Assembly: GCF_049445795.1 (NCBI RefSeq)
Contig: NZ_JBMSDT010000023.1
Span: forward strand, 5,150 to 69,149
DNA length: 64,000 nucleotides
Reading direction: 5' to 3'
Origin: Larkinella sp049445795
GTDB lineage: Bacteria; Bacteroidota; Bacteroidia; Cytophagales; Spirosomataceae
Shown here in pieces: positions 26,196-33,854 of this stretch (positions within the stretch are counted from its first letter, which is position 1; every line of letters begins with the position of its first letter). The notes below the pieces were generated by a model. That model saw nothing but the letters and a program-made list of their open reading frames with translations, was not told where the DNA came from and made no database searches. The translations under genes and the position numbers were made by a program.

Positions 26196-26304
26196 GGGTG
26201 TTCACCAGTTTGTTCGGGTAACTGCGACAACGGCCCGGTTTTGTCGAGCACCAGCATCTCCTCCGAATCTGATTTTGATCACCTAATTCCGGTGAATTCT
26301 GCCG

Positions 26305-26312
26305 TAGATTTG
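26305..26312 (+). promoter_or_regulatory. -7 element of the acetyl-CoA hydrolase gene
   Basis: TAGATTTG fits TAnnTTTG 55 nt upstream of the ATG at 26367. It supports that ATG over the very long upstream frame that runs antisense through the Gfo/Idh gene. No TTG is seen at the ideal distance. Confidence 0.45.
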
Positions 26313-26366
26313 CCAAAATCCAAACAGACCATTCGCTATCCCGTTTATTGGGAAAGTTCGCACGTT

Positions 26367-27656
26367 ATGAGCAATCTGGTTCCCATTGTCAGTCCGGAAC
26401 AAGCCGTTCAGGTTATTCAATCCGGCAATCGCGTTTTTATCCATAGTGTTGCCCAAACCCCACACCGCCTGATTGCCGCGATGGTCGACCGCGCCCGGGC
26501 CGAACAGCTTCGCGACATCGAGGTTTGTCACATGCACACCGAAGGGCACATCCCCTACTGCGACCCGGAGAATGCCGAGCACTTCAACCCCAATGCCTTT
26601 TTCATCGGGGCCAACATGCGGAAGGAAGTCAACACCGGGCTGGCCGACTACGTGCCGGTTTTTCTGAGCGAAATACCGCTGTTGTTCCAACGAAACATCC
26701 TGCCGATCGATGTAGCGCTGATCCAGGTTTCTCCGCCCGACCAGCACGGCTATTGTTCGCTCGGCCCCTCTGTCGATATCTCCCTGAGCGCCGTCAAATC
26801 GGCCAAGTATGTCATTGCGCAGATCAACCCGAACGTGCCCCGGACGCACGGCGATGGCATTATCCACGTCAAAACGCTGCATGCCGCCGTGGAATGTAAC
26901 GACCCGCTGTACGAGATGGCGCTAAAACCGGCCTCACCGACCGAGCAGCGAATCGGCCGGTTCGTGGCCGAACTGGTGGAAGACGGCGCGACGCTGCAAA
27001 TGGGCATCGGCGGGATTCCCAATGCGGTGTTGTCGGAACTGATTCACCACCAGAAACTGGGCATTCACACCGAGATGTTTTCCGACGGCGTGATCGACCT
27101 GGTCGAGCGGGGTGTGATTACCAATGAATTGAAGAAGGCGATTCCGTACAAACTGGTTTCCTGCTTCGCGATGGGCACCCGGCGGCTGTACGATTTCATC
27201 GATGACAATCCGGGCGTGGTCATGAAAGAAGTGACCTACACCAACGACACGGCCATTATTCGCAGAAACCCGAAAGTGACGGCCATCAACAGCGCCATCG
27301 AGGTGGATCTGACGGGACAGGTTTGTGCCGATACCATCGGGACCTACCAGTATTCGGGCGTGGGCGGACAAATGGATTTCGTGCGGGGCGCTTCGCTCTC
27401 GGAAGGCGGAAAACCGATCATCGCCCTGCCGTCGGTAACGAAGAACGGGGAGAGTAAGATTGTTCCGTTTCTGAAACCGGGTGCTGGCGTTACTACCACC
27501 CGCGCGCACGTTCACTACATCGTAACCGAATACGGCGTAGCGTATCTCTACGGCAAAAACCTTCGCCAGCGCGCCCGGGCCCTAATCAACATTGCCCACC
27601 CCGACCACCGCGAACTACTCGAACGCCAGGCCCATGAGCGGTTCAAGGTATTTTAA
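26367..27656 (+). CDS. Acetyl-CoA hydrolase/CoA-transferase family protein
   Basis: Cytoplasmic enzyme of 429 residues in the class I CoA-transferase superfamily, either hydrolysing acyl-CoA or moving CoA between acids such as acetate, succinate or 4-hydroxybutyrate. The active-site glutamate is in INSAIEVDLTGQV, and the glycine-rich oxyanion stretch is LQMGIGGIPNAVLSEL. The C-terminal EYGVAYLYGKNLRQRARALINIAHPDHRE is typical. The open frame extends 780 nt further upstream but that part overlaps another gene and lacks family similarity, so the ATG at 26367 is used. Exact acyl substrate is undetermined. Confidence 0.92.
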   Translation: MSNLVPIVSPEQAVQVIQSGNRVFIHSVAQTPHRLIAAMVDRARAEQLRDIEVCHMHTEGHIPYCDPENAEHFNPNAFFIGANMRKEVNTGLADYVPVFLSEIPLLFQRNILPIDVALIQVSPPDQHGYCSLGPSVDISLSAVKSAKYVIAQINPNVPRTHGDGIIHVKTLHAAVECNDPLYEMALKPASPTEQRIGRFVAELVEDGATLQMGIGGIPNAVLSELIHHQKLGIHTEMFSDGVIDLVERGVITNELKKAIPYKLVSCFAMGTRRLYDFIDDNPGVVMKEVTYTNDTAIIRRNPKVTAINSAIEVDLTGQVCADTIGTYQYSGVGGQMDFVRGASLSEGGKPIIALPSVTKNGESKIVPFLKPGAGVTTTRAHVHYIVTEYGVAYLYGKNLRQRARALINIAHPDHRELLERQAHERFKVF

Positions 27657-27670
27657 AGAGCGAAAGAGTA

Positions 27671-27739
27671 AAAGAGCGAAAGAGCGAATTGCTCCGCCAG
27701 ATTGTAACTTTTGCGGAGCAATTCGCTCTTTCGCTCTTT
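27671..27739. repeat. Gene-end inverted repeat D with shared GCTCCGC core
   Basis: A perfect 27-bp stem (27671-27697 with 27713-27739) closes a 15-nt loop. The outer arm repeats the 8-mer AAAGAGCG; the inner arm is GCTCCGC/GCGGAGC as in repeat C. It lies between two convergent genes, starting 15 nt after one stop codon and ending 6 nt before the other. Confidence 0.9.
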
Positions 27740-27744
27740 CACTC

Positions 27745-28605
27745 TCAAGGCGCTTGCCTTGCATAGTCGGCGATGGTCATCGTTGGTTTGCCCAGTTCGG
27801 CCCAGGTCGATTCAGCTTCGAATTGCTCCGGGTAGTGGTTGAGCGCTTCGACGATGTGCGCACCATAATTCAATTTTTGACTAAACCGCCCGAAAAACCG
27901 GAGGACGCCTACCGGCGCGTTGATGATACGGAGCTTTCGTTTCGGATACTGCTGCACGAACAACCGGGCTGCGGCTTCGTAGGTGTGGGCTTCGGGTCCC
28001 TGAATGACGTACGCCCGGTTTTCGTCGCCCGGCAGTTGCAGCGCCCGGGCCACCTGCCGACCGTAATCTTGTCCGGCAATGAACCACATTCGTACGTCGG
28101 ACTGCCCGGCCAGCGGCAAAAACCGCCCCTGCGTTTGCATCGAGAAACTTTCCATAAACGTCGAGGGGTAAAAAATTGTACTCGGAATACCCGACGCTTT
28201 CAGCAGTCGCACGGCTTCGTGCTTCCGATCGAATACCCACCAGCGAAAACCGTTCTGGCCCTGATACCGCATCACGAGCGACGACAGGTAGCCAATCCGC
28301 TGAATACCGGCTCGTTGCGCTTCGGCCAGCAGTATTTTCATTCCATCGGTTTCCGTGTGGAAGTCCGCCGGTTTTTCGTCCTGCCGGACGGACAAGTTCA
28401 GATAAACCGCCTGCTGGTTGTGCATCCCCGCCCGAAGGCTCTCAGGATTCTGCAAATCGGCGGCCACGACCTTTACCCCCGGAAATAAAGCCATCGCTTT
28501 CACCGGATCGCGGGCCAGAATCGTGACGGTATATCCGGCTTTGATGAGTTGCTCCGTCACCGGTTTTCCAAGTAGGCCCGTTGCACCCAAGACAGCGATA
28601 TTCAT
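27745..28605 (-). CDS. NmrA-like NAD(P)-binding protein
   Basis: Atypical short-chain dehydrogenase of 286 residues. The nucleotide-binding loop is GATGLLG at residues 7-13 in the first beta-alpha-beta unit (NIAVLGATGLLGKPVTEQLIKAG). The fold continues with VKVVAADLQNPESL and YLNLSVRQ. The usual Tyr-x3-Lys catalytic pair is not evident, so it may be a redox sensor or an oxidoreductase of unknown substrate. It lies 58 nt upstream of nothing on its strand except the convergent hairpin, and follows the acyltransferase-like gene in direction. Confidence 0.88.
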   Translation of the reverse strand: MNIAVLGATGLLGKPVTEQLIKAGYTVTILARDPVKAMALFPGVKVVAADLQNPESLRAGMHNQQAVYLNLSVRQDEKPADFHTETDGMKILLAEAQRAGIQRIGYLSSLVMRYQGQNGFRWWVFDRKHEAVRLLKASGIPSTIFYPSTFMESFSMQTQGRFLPLAGQSDVRMWFIAGQDYGRQVARALQLPGDENRAYVIQGPEAHTYEAAARLFVQQYPKRKLRIINAPVGVLRFFGRFSQKLNYGAHIVEALNHYPEQFEAESTWAELGKPTMTIADYARQAP

Positions 28606-28663
28606 GACTATCAGTCTGATAAGTTATCGGTGAAAAGCTATTTGGTTCTGGCTTAATCACCAG

Positions 28664-29233
28664 TTAGGACACAGTGGAGATCTTTGCCAATGATAGAAGT
28701 CGCCGGATGGCCCGGGTATAACGGGGTCGGTTGTAGCGCTGTACCAGAATTGGGTAAATATTCAACAAGACGTTGAACACCAGCAACCAGACAGTCCCGG
28801 CAAGGGAATACTTTATGGCGACAAAAACAGTAATGCCCAGAACAATAAGGGCAATAAGAGTATGTCCTAGCTCCGAAACGCGCGTTGCCCGTTCACACTG
28901 CTGAAGCGCAGGCAGGGCCTTTTTTACGGGATTGGCCATCCGGCTTTGTTTCTCCCAACCCACCAACCGCAGGAATCGTCGGTAAACATGAACTCCCAGG
29001 CTGTTGTAGAGCTTGCCCTCTTTTTCAAAGGGATAACTGGCAAAATACCGGTAATCGAGTTTCGGCTTGAACTGTGATTCGATGATCGTGAACCAGAACA
29101 TCAGCGCAAAGTTTACCACCCAACTAAAAAGCGGAGAGGTTACACTCATCCCGTTGGAAAGGCTAAATTGAATCAATACAAGGGTTCCGAGCGTCGTTAC
29201 CAGCGCAACAAACCATTTGGTGGCTATTTTCAT
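28664..29233 (-). CDS. CrtO-like acyltransferase-family membrane protein
   Basis: Membrane protein of 189 residues with about four hydrophobic segments (near 8-26, 36-56, 128-147 and 148-166). Motifs GKLYNSLGVHVYRRFLRLVGW, RATRVSELGHT and the closing NIYPILVQRYNRPRY resemble glycosyl-4,4'-diaponeurosporenoate acyltransferase, the last step of staphyloxanthin-type carotenoid synthesis. No other carotenoid genes are nearby, so only the fold family is claimed; it may esterify another glycolipid. It is 21 nt downstream of the pseudouridine synthase gene and may be cotranscribed with it. Confidence 0.6.
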   Translation of the reverse strand: MKIATKWFVALVTTLGTLVLIQFSLSNGMSVTSPLFSWVVNFALMFWFTIIESQFKPKLDYRYFASYPFEKEGKLYNSLGVHVYRRFLRLVGWEKQSRMANPVKKALPALQQCERATRVSELGHTLIALIVLGITVFVAIKYSLAGTVWLLVFNVLLNIYPILVQRYNRPRYTRAIRRLLSLAKISTVS

Positions 29234-29254
29234 TGAATTCCTCTTCTGTTGCTT

Positions 29255-30028
29255 TCAGTTCTCATTGTTTCGATTTTCGCGGATATCCTCGCCAAAAACC
29301 AACTCAGCCGAATCAAATAAAACTGCCAGCATTCGCCCAAATTCGGCCTGCCAGGAAGCCGTGATGGTAATCTCCTCCCCCGAAACCGGGTGCCGAAACC
29401 GAATCTGTCGGGCGTGCAGCAGCATCGTGTGCATCCCGAACCGCTCCTTGAAAAACCGGTTTTGTTTGTTGCAGCCGTGGGGTCGGTCGCCAATGATGGG
29501 GTGAAAGACGTGCGCCATGTGCTTCCGAAGCTGGTGCAGTCGGCCCGTCCTGGGCGTCAATTCCACGAGTGAATACCGGGACGTGGCATGTTTGCCAAAC
29601 GGAATGGCGAGTTCGGCTTGCCGCAACGTTTTCACATTCGTAAACGCTTCCTGTTCAACCCCATCTTCGCGACGGAGCGGGTAGTCGATGGCCAGTTCAT
29701 CCGGCGTAAAGCCCCGGACAATTGCCAGATAGGTCTTCCGGACGAGGCCCTCGGCAAACTGCTGCTGCATGAGCGAATTCATTGTCTCGTTGAGGGCAAA
29801 TAGCAACACTCCGCCAGTTTTCCGGTCCAGCCGATGCACCGGATATACCCGCTGGCCCAACTGATCCCGCAGCAACTGAACGGCAAACTCGCTGGCGTCG
29901 CTGGCGATCATCGAGCGGTGGACGAGCAAACCGTGCGGTTTATTGATCGCCACCAGCTCAGCCGACTGATACAGAATCTCCAATGACGGTCTTGATGCAG
30001 TTTCGACCACCGTTTTTACATCCTCCAT
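29255..30028 (-). CDS. TruC-like tRNA pseudouridine synthase
   Basis: RluA/TruC-family pseudouridine synthase of 257 residues, expected to modify tRNA (U65 in the TruC case) or rRNA. The catalytic aspartate is D68 in VHRLDRKTGGVLLFA, and LTPRTGRLHQLRKHMAHVFHPIIGDRPHG is the usual second motif. No S4 domain precedes the catalytic part, as in TruC. The ATG at 30028 is used: it overlaps the stop codon of the upstream GH5 gene by one base (TGATG), implying coupled translation. The longer open frame to 30433 runs antisense-frame through GH5 coding sequence and is rejected. Confidence 0.9.
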   Translation of the reverse strand: MEDVKTVVETASRPSLEILYQSAELVAINKPHGLLVHRSMIASDASEFAVQLLRDQLGQRVYPVHRLDRKTGGVLLFALNETMNSLMQQQFAEGLVRKTYLAIVRGFTPDELAIDYPLRREDGVEQEAFTNVKTLRQAELAIPFGKHATSRYSLVELTPRTGRLHQLRKHMAHVFHPIIGDRPHGCNKQNRFFKERFGMHTMLLHARQIRFRHPVSGEEITITASWQAEFGRMLAVLFDSAELVFGEDIRENRNNEN

Positions 30029-31179
30029 CAATACTTCGCCAGCAAATTCAACAGTTTCCGGTCTAGTTTGTGGCCGTGCCAGTCCTCGTAGGCCACATCG
30101 GTCCGTCGGGAATCCAGTATGCCGAAATCGCCGATGAACTCCCAGAGCGCAAAGCCGATGCCGTTGCTGGTCAGGATATCGAGCACGTCGCCGAACCAGG
30201 CCAGAAAGACGTCGTGGGGTGTTTTGTTCCAGCAGCCGCACTCGCCACAATGGACGCCCACGCCCTGGTTGACGAGCGCAATCCAGGGTTTGTAAAACTC
30301 CTCCAGCATGGCGCGGCTGAGGTACTTGTCGCCCACCTGCCCAGGCCACTTGGGTTCCGGCAGGTTTTCGGGGTCTTTGTTGGCCCAGGGCGCTTTGTAG
30401 TGCGAAATAATGCCCGGATGGTAGCCCCGGCAACTCTGGGCAATGTTCAGGTCCGTTATCTCAGGGATAACGGTCGAGCCGGTATTGTTGCCATCGGCAA
30501 CGACCAGGTGGTTTGGGTTTTCCTTTCGAATGGCTTCCGAAGCGGCCTTGGCGACTTTCCGGTATACGTCGCCCGGCACGGCTGAGCGTTTGGAGTGCTG
30601 GTCGTTCATGTCTTCGCGCATCCCCGGTTCGTTGACCAGGTCGAAGCTGATTTTTTGCGGAGACGTATTTTTATACCGCTTCGCCCAATAATTCCAGTGA
30701 AAATTAAAGGCATCCTGCGCCTGCTGATCGCGCCAGAGGTTGTACGGCTCATGAAAACCGGCATTGACGCAGTAGCCCGGCGCACGATGCAGGTTCAGGC
30801 TAACGTGAAGCCCCTGCTGGTGGGCCATCGCAACGAGTCTGTCGATTCGCTCCACGGCCTGTTCATCAATCTGATAGACTTCTTCGGGCGTAATATTCCG
30901 GCTCCGGTCGAACTTGAGGTAATACGGATACGCCATCGGCAGCCGGACAAAATCAAAGCCCCAGTCGCGCATCCACTTGAACTGCTCTTCTTCGGTCGCC
31001 CGGCGGCTCTGCGTGGGGTCGGGCGAAAAGAAGTCGAGCAGGTTGAAGCCTTTCCATTTGGGGAGCTTATTTTTTAACGGTGCTGGTGGTGCGGAAGCAG
31101 CTGCCAAAACCGCCGGTCCGGTCGTGCTGACGGCCGCAGCCAGTGCCCCCGTCTGTTGAAGAAATAGTCTGCGTTGCAT
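30028..31179 (-). CDS. Glycoside hydrolase family 5 enzyme, exported
   Basis: Secreted GH5 (cellulase-like TIM barrel) protein of 383 residues. The N-terminus MQRRLFLQQTGALAAA is a Tat- or Sec-type signal followed by an Ala-rich stretch. The acid/base glutamate is E184 in FDLVNEPGM, and the nucleophile is most likely E313 in GVHCGECGCW. The opening KWKGFNLLDFFSP and FVRLPMAYPYYLKF strands match the family. It may cut beta-1,4 glucans, mannans or related chains. It is translationally coupled to the TruC-like gene, an odd pairing. A hairpin 63 nt upstream separates it from the DUF3140 gene. Confidence 0.92.
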   Translation of the reverse strand: MQRRLFLQQTGALAAAVSTTGPAVLAAASAPPAPLKNKLPKWKGFNLLDFFSPDPTQSRRATEEEQFKWMRDWGFDFVRLPMAYPYYLKFDRSRNITPEEVYQIDEQAVERIDRLVAMAHQQGLHVSLNLHRAPGYCVNAGFHEPYNLWRDQQAQDAFNFHWNYWAKRYKNTSPQKISFDLVNEPGMREDMNDQHSKRSAVPGDVYRKVAKAASEAIRKENPNHLVVADGNNTGSTVIPEITDLNIAQSCRGYHPGIISHYKAPWANKDPENLPEPKWPGQVGDKYLSRAMLEEFYKPWIALVNQGVGVHCGECGCWNKTPHDVFLAWFGDVLDILTSNGIGFALWEFIGDFGILDSRRTDVAYEDWHGHKLDRKLLNLLAKY

Positions 31180-31241
31180 GAAGGGTTGGAAAAGTCCTTC
31201 ACAAACTTAGTCAAAAACGGGGTGCGGTTTACGGTTTTTCC

Positions 31242-31294
31242 AAAACCCTGTCAGCGCCGGGCCGTCGCACGGTTGAAGACCCTGACAGGGTTTT
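31242..31294. terminator. Hairpin with CTGTCAG/CTGACAG arms, copy 2
   Basis: A 13-bp stem (31242-31254 with 31282-31294) encloses a 27-nt loop. It begins 2 nt past the DUF3140 stop and on the minus strand is followed by GGAAAAACCG-type sequence. The arms repeat those at 24920-24953. Confidence 0.6.
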
Positions 31295-31295
31295 G

Positions 31296-31622
31296 TCACG
31301 CCGGATCGTGGCCCCAGTTTTTGAGCGAATAGGCCCAGTTGCTGCCTTTTACTTCTTTCGGGCGTTGCGCGCGGTGACGCTTGATGTAGCCGACCACCTT
31401 CCGCATGTGGTCAAAATCGCGGTCGGTGAGGTCCGCACGCTTTTTGCGTTTGATCTGAATGATTTTTTCGCCCGATTTGTGCCCGACCGATTCGCCGTCA
31501 CCACTGTCCCAGCCCACCGATTTCGACTCTTCGGTTTTCAGCCATTTTTCGAGTTCGGAAGGGGTCATGTTCACCAGTTCGTTAAACTCGTCAAGTACTT
31601 CTTTTTTCTCTTCCTCGTTCAT
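31296..31622 (-). CDS. DUF3140 protein
   Basis: Small charged protein of 108 residues with the DUF3140 pattern: helical N-terminus LDEFNELVNMTPSELEKWLKTEESKSVGW, then IIQIKRKKRADLTDRDFDHMRKVVGYIKRHRAQRP and a C-terminal WAYSLKNWGHDP. Such proteins are widespread, possibly nucleic-acid-associated, and uncharacterised. It follows the DUF2945 gene after 12 nt; these two families often sit side by side, so a joint role, perhaps in stress or DNA binding, is plausible but unproven. Confidence 0.88.
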   Translation of the reverse strand: MNEEEKKEVLDEFNELVNMTPSELEKWLKTEESKSVGWDSGDGESVGHKSGEKIIQIKRKKRADLTDRDFDHMRKVVGYIKRHRAQRPKEVKGSNWAYSLKNWGHDPA

Positions 31623-31634
31623 ACCCGGTTTTGG

Positions 31635-31850
31635 TTAGTTGTGAATTTTCTCGACTTCGCTTTCCAGTTTCAATACCACCTGCTTGTCGTCCTGCTCGAT
31701 GACCAGCGCCGGATTTTCGTCCGAACCGTTCCGCTTGATTTTCGACCCTTTAATGGTCTTTTCAATTTCCTTTTTGTGAACTTCCACGACCTTCCCTTCG
31801 GCGTGCCCACTGGCGTATTTCCAGCGAACCGCATCTCCTTTTTTCAACAT
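31635..31850 (-). CDS. DUF2945 (hypervirulence-associated Tudor-like) protein
   Basis: Small protein of 71 residues in the DUF2945 family, an SH3/Tudor-like beta barrel. The sequence KKGDAVRWKYASGHAEGKVVEV and ENPALVIEQDDKQVVLKLESEVEKI fit the family. The ATG at 31850 is chosen because the family begins with this KGD motif; the frame extends to 31913 without similarity. It is the first gene of a pair with DUF3140. The 127-nt region upstream is shared with the divergent quinone-reductase-like gene. Confidence 0.87.
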   Translation of the reverse strand: MLKKGDAVRWKYASGHAEGKVVEVHKKEIEKTIKGSKIKRNGSDENPALVIEQDDKQVVLKLESEVEKIHN

Positions 31851-31977
31851 GATGCTGTTTAAATTTATGATTAGCAGGCTAACCGCTTGTTCGGAATAAA
31901 TGTTCGAAAACACAAAACCTTAAACCTCCACCCGGTCTGGCTCGTTATCGGAGTGGACATCTACTCAACTCAACGCT

Positions 31978-32955
31978 ATGAAAGCTGCTGTTATCCAACG
32001 ATACGGCGAACGCACCGAACTGCATGTGCAGGAAGTGCCGATGCCAACTGTCGACCACATCGACGATCCACACCGGGTACTGATCCGCGTCCACGCGGCC
32101 AGTGTCAATCCGGTTGATACAAAGGTGCGCGAAGGCGGTTTAAAGCTGATTTTATCGGGTAATTTCCCGAAGATTCTGGGTGTGGAATGCGCCGGAGTAG
32201 TCGAAGCGGTGGGTCTGATGGTCAAAAATGTCCAGCCCGGCGACCGGGTAGTGGCCTCCCTGGGGCCCGAAGGCGGAGGGTATGCTGAATATGCTGTAGC
32301 CAAAGACACCAATGTGGTCAAATTGCCCGACGAAGTCAGTTTTGCGCAGGCAGCCGCCATGCCGGTGGCGGCCGGAACCGCTTTACAGGCCCTGCTCGAT
32401 AAAGCCAAAATTCGGCCCGGCGACCGGGTGCTGATCAACGGCGCGACCGGGGGTGTTGGCACCTTTGCCATCCAGATTGCCAGGTTGATGGGCTCTCAAG
32501 TAACCGCCGTGTGCAGTTCGGACGGGGTGCCCCTTGCCCTGCAATTAGGCGCAGAGCAGGTAATTGATTATTCCGTTGCTGATTTTACGAAGAGCCTGGA
32601 ACGGTATGATGTCGTTTTCGACGCCGTAGGTAAAAGTTCTTACGACGAATGCCGTCCCATTCTAACCGAAACCGGCCATTACATTACGACAATTCCTTCG
32701 CCGAAACAGGTGCTGGAACAGGCGTTGACGACCTTCTCCGGTCAGAAAGCGGAGTCATTGCTGTTCACATTCAACCAGGATCAGATGAATTGGCTGTTAA
32801 AACAGGTAGCCGATGGCAAACTGCTGCCCGTCATCGAACGTACGTACCGCCTGGAAGAACTGGCGCTGGCGCATGGCGACAGCGAAGCCGGTCATGTCAA
32901 AGGGAAATTAGTGATTGAAGTTGTAACTCCTGAAATCCATGAAAACGTATCTTAA
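31978..32955 (+). CDS. Zinc-free alcohol dehydrogenase-like NADP oxidoreductase
   Basis: Medium-chain reductase/dehydrogenase of 325 residues, quinone-oxidoreductase type. The N-terminal GroES-like domain (KAAVIQRYGERTELHVQEVPMP) lacks the catalytic zinc cysteines, and the cofactor loop is INGATGGVGTFAIQIARLMGS around residues 158-178. Likely reduces quinones or activated alkenes with NADPH. The stop overlaps the start of the next gene by 17 nt, indicating coupled expression. Confidence 0.92.
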   Translation: MKAAVIQRYGERTELHVQEVPMPTVDHIDDPHRVLIRVHAASVNPVDTKVREGGLKLILSGNFPKILGVECAGVVEAVGLMVKNVQPGDRVVASLGPEGGGYAEYAVAKDTNVVKLPDEVSFAQAAAMPVAAGTALQALLDKAKIRPGDRVLINGATGGVGTFAIQIARLMGSQVTAVCSSDGVPLALQLGAEQVIDYSVADFTKSLERYDVVFDAVGKSSYDECRPILTETGHYITTIPSPKQVLEQALTTFSGQKAESLLFTFNQDQMNWLLKQVADGKLLPVIERTYRLEELALAHGDSEAGHVKGKLVIEVVTPEIHENVS

Positions 32956-33340
32956 TTTGCTTGGCCTTCTGCTGCTGCCAGGAATTTCGGTTCTGGCGCA
33001 ATCGAAAACCGCCCCGACGGCCCCAGCGGCCGTTGTGACGACGATCGAAGGCATTACCAACAAACAGTTTCAGACCGACACCACTTACGCGGCTTTGTCG
33101 AAGGAAGATGAAACCCTGCTGGCGAAAGAACCCGTTGCCAATTGGGGACTTCCGCAGGAATCCGACGGAATGCAGTACTACAACCTCGTGATCGGCACCC
33201 GATCGTATCAGTTGCTGGTTAACAAATCGCCCAAAGCCGAGTTTCCGACGGCCACGCTGCTGCGCTACGCCGACCCCAAATCAAAGCCGGAACCCATTGC
33301 CCGGGGGTTGTTAAAGCCAAAAACAGAGAAAGCAAAGTAA
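32939..33340 (+). CDS. Small secreted hypothetical protein
   Basis: Exported protein of 133 residues with a clear signal peptide (about 1-20, ending VLAQ). The mature part is polar, with a central YYNLVIGTRSYQLLVNKSPKAEFPTATLLRY segment predicted as strands and a basic, Lys/Pro-rich tail. I do not recognise a domain. Its start lies 17 nt inside the end of the oxidoreductase gene, in another frame, so the two are translationally coupled. Location in periplasm is expected from the signal peptide. Confidence 0.78.
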   Translation: MKTYLNLLGLLLLPGISVLAQSKTAPTAPAAVVTTIEGITNKQFQTDTTYAALSKEDETLLAKEPVANWGLPQESDGMQYYNLVIGTRSYQLLVNKSPKAEFPTATLLRYADPKSKPEPIARGLLKPKTEKAK

Positions 33341-33854
33341 ACCCGTCAAGTCGCTCGGCAGAAGTTGCCTCAGGCTAACATCCGGTGGTTGTGGGCGGAT
33401 CCATCCTGATCAGGATGCCAGGGTAACTGCGGTCCTGCGGTTGTCCGGAACTGGGGATTGGGCATACGAATTGGCCTGATGCTCTTCTCAGAAAACCGGC
33501 TGTGCAAATAGCTATCGCAGATAAATCGACTCGTGGTCGGACCGAACCCCAACATCCGGAAGTGAGCGACGGTTATTCGCAGCGAAAATGTCGTCAGAGA
33601 AACCAGGAGTAGAACCCCGATAACGAATCGAACGGGTGCGAAACAAGGTCGGATGAAACCGGATAACGGCAAAACCACGTCGTGCGTCTTCATAGCTTAG
33701 TGTACGAATTGAGTGAACAGAGAAGCAGAATGCTGCTGCACAAATCTGTCAAGCCTACGCTAAACTTTTTACTCCATATTCGACAAACTTTGTCTCATTT
33801 TTACCAAAATCGGCTTAATTGGGTTAAAATGGGGCTTCTGGAATGGAAATGAAG
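33341..33854. other. 514-nt intergenic region
   Basis: The region separates the secreted protein gene from the end of the convergent hybrid kinase gene. I see no strong hairpin, repeat or RNA gene. A minus-strand frame of 107 codons (33370-33693) with one hydrophobic stretch is the only candidate gene. Confidence 0.4.
33370..33693 (-). CDS. Doubtful small ORF, 107 residues
   Basis: Open frame starting ATG at 33693 with a hydrophobic stretch at about residues 22-40 (FVIGVLLLVSLTTFSL) and a Pro/Arg/His-rich remainder. I recognise no family and find no consensus promoter upstream. It is listed because it is the only sizeable frame in a 514-nt gap and because an N-terminal membrane helix is plausible; it could equally be chance. 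Confidence 0.22.
   Translation of the reverse strand: MKTHDVVLPLSGFIRPCFAPVRFVIGVLLLVSLTTFSLRITVAHFRMLGFGPTTSRFICDSYLHSRFSEKSIRPIRMPNPQFRTTAGPQLPWHPDQDGSAHNHRMLA

Noticed and set aside
25587..26366. Long upstream extension of the acetyl-CoA hydrolase frame
   Set aside because: It runs antisense through the Gfo/Idh gene, lacks family similarity, and a -7 promoter motif at 26305 lies inside it.
26283..27515. Minus-strand frames (26283-26882 and 26934-27515) opposite the acetyl-CoA hydrolase gene
   Set aside because: Their composition is that of a reverse-frame shadow and the plus-strand protein is clearly real.
30029..30433. Upstream extension of the TruC-like frame
   Set aside because: It overlaps GH5 coding sequence in another frame, is Arg/Pro-rich and not conserved; the ATG at 30028 starts the real domain.
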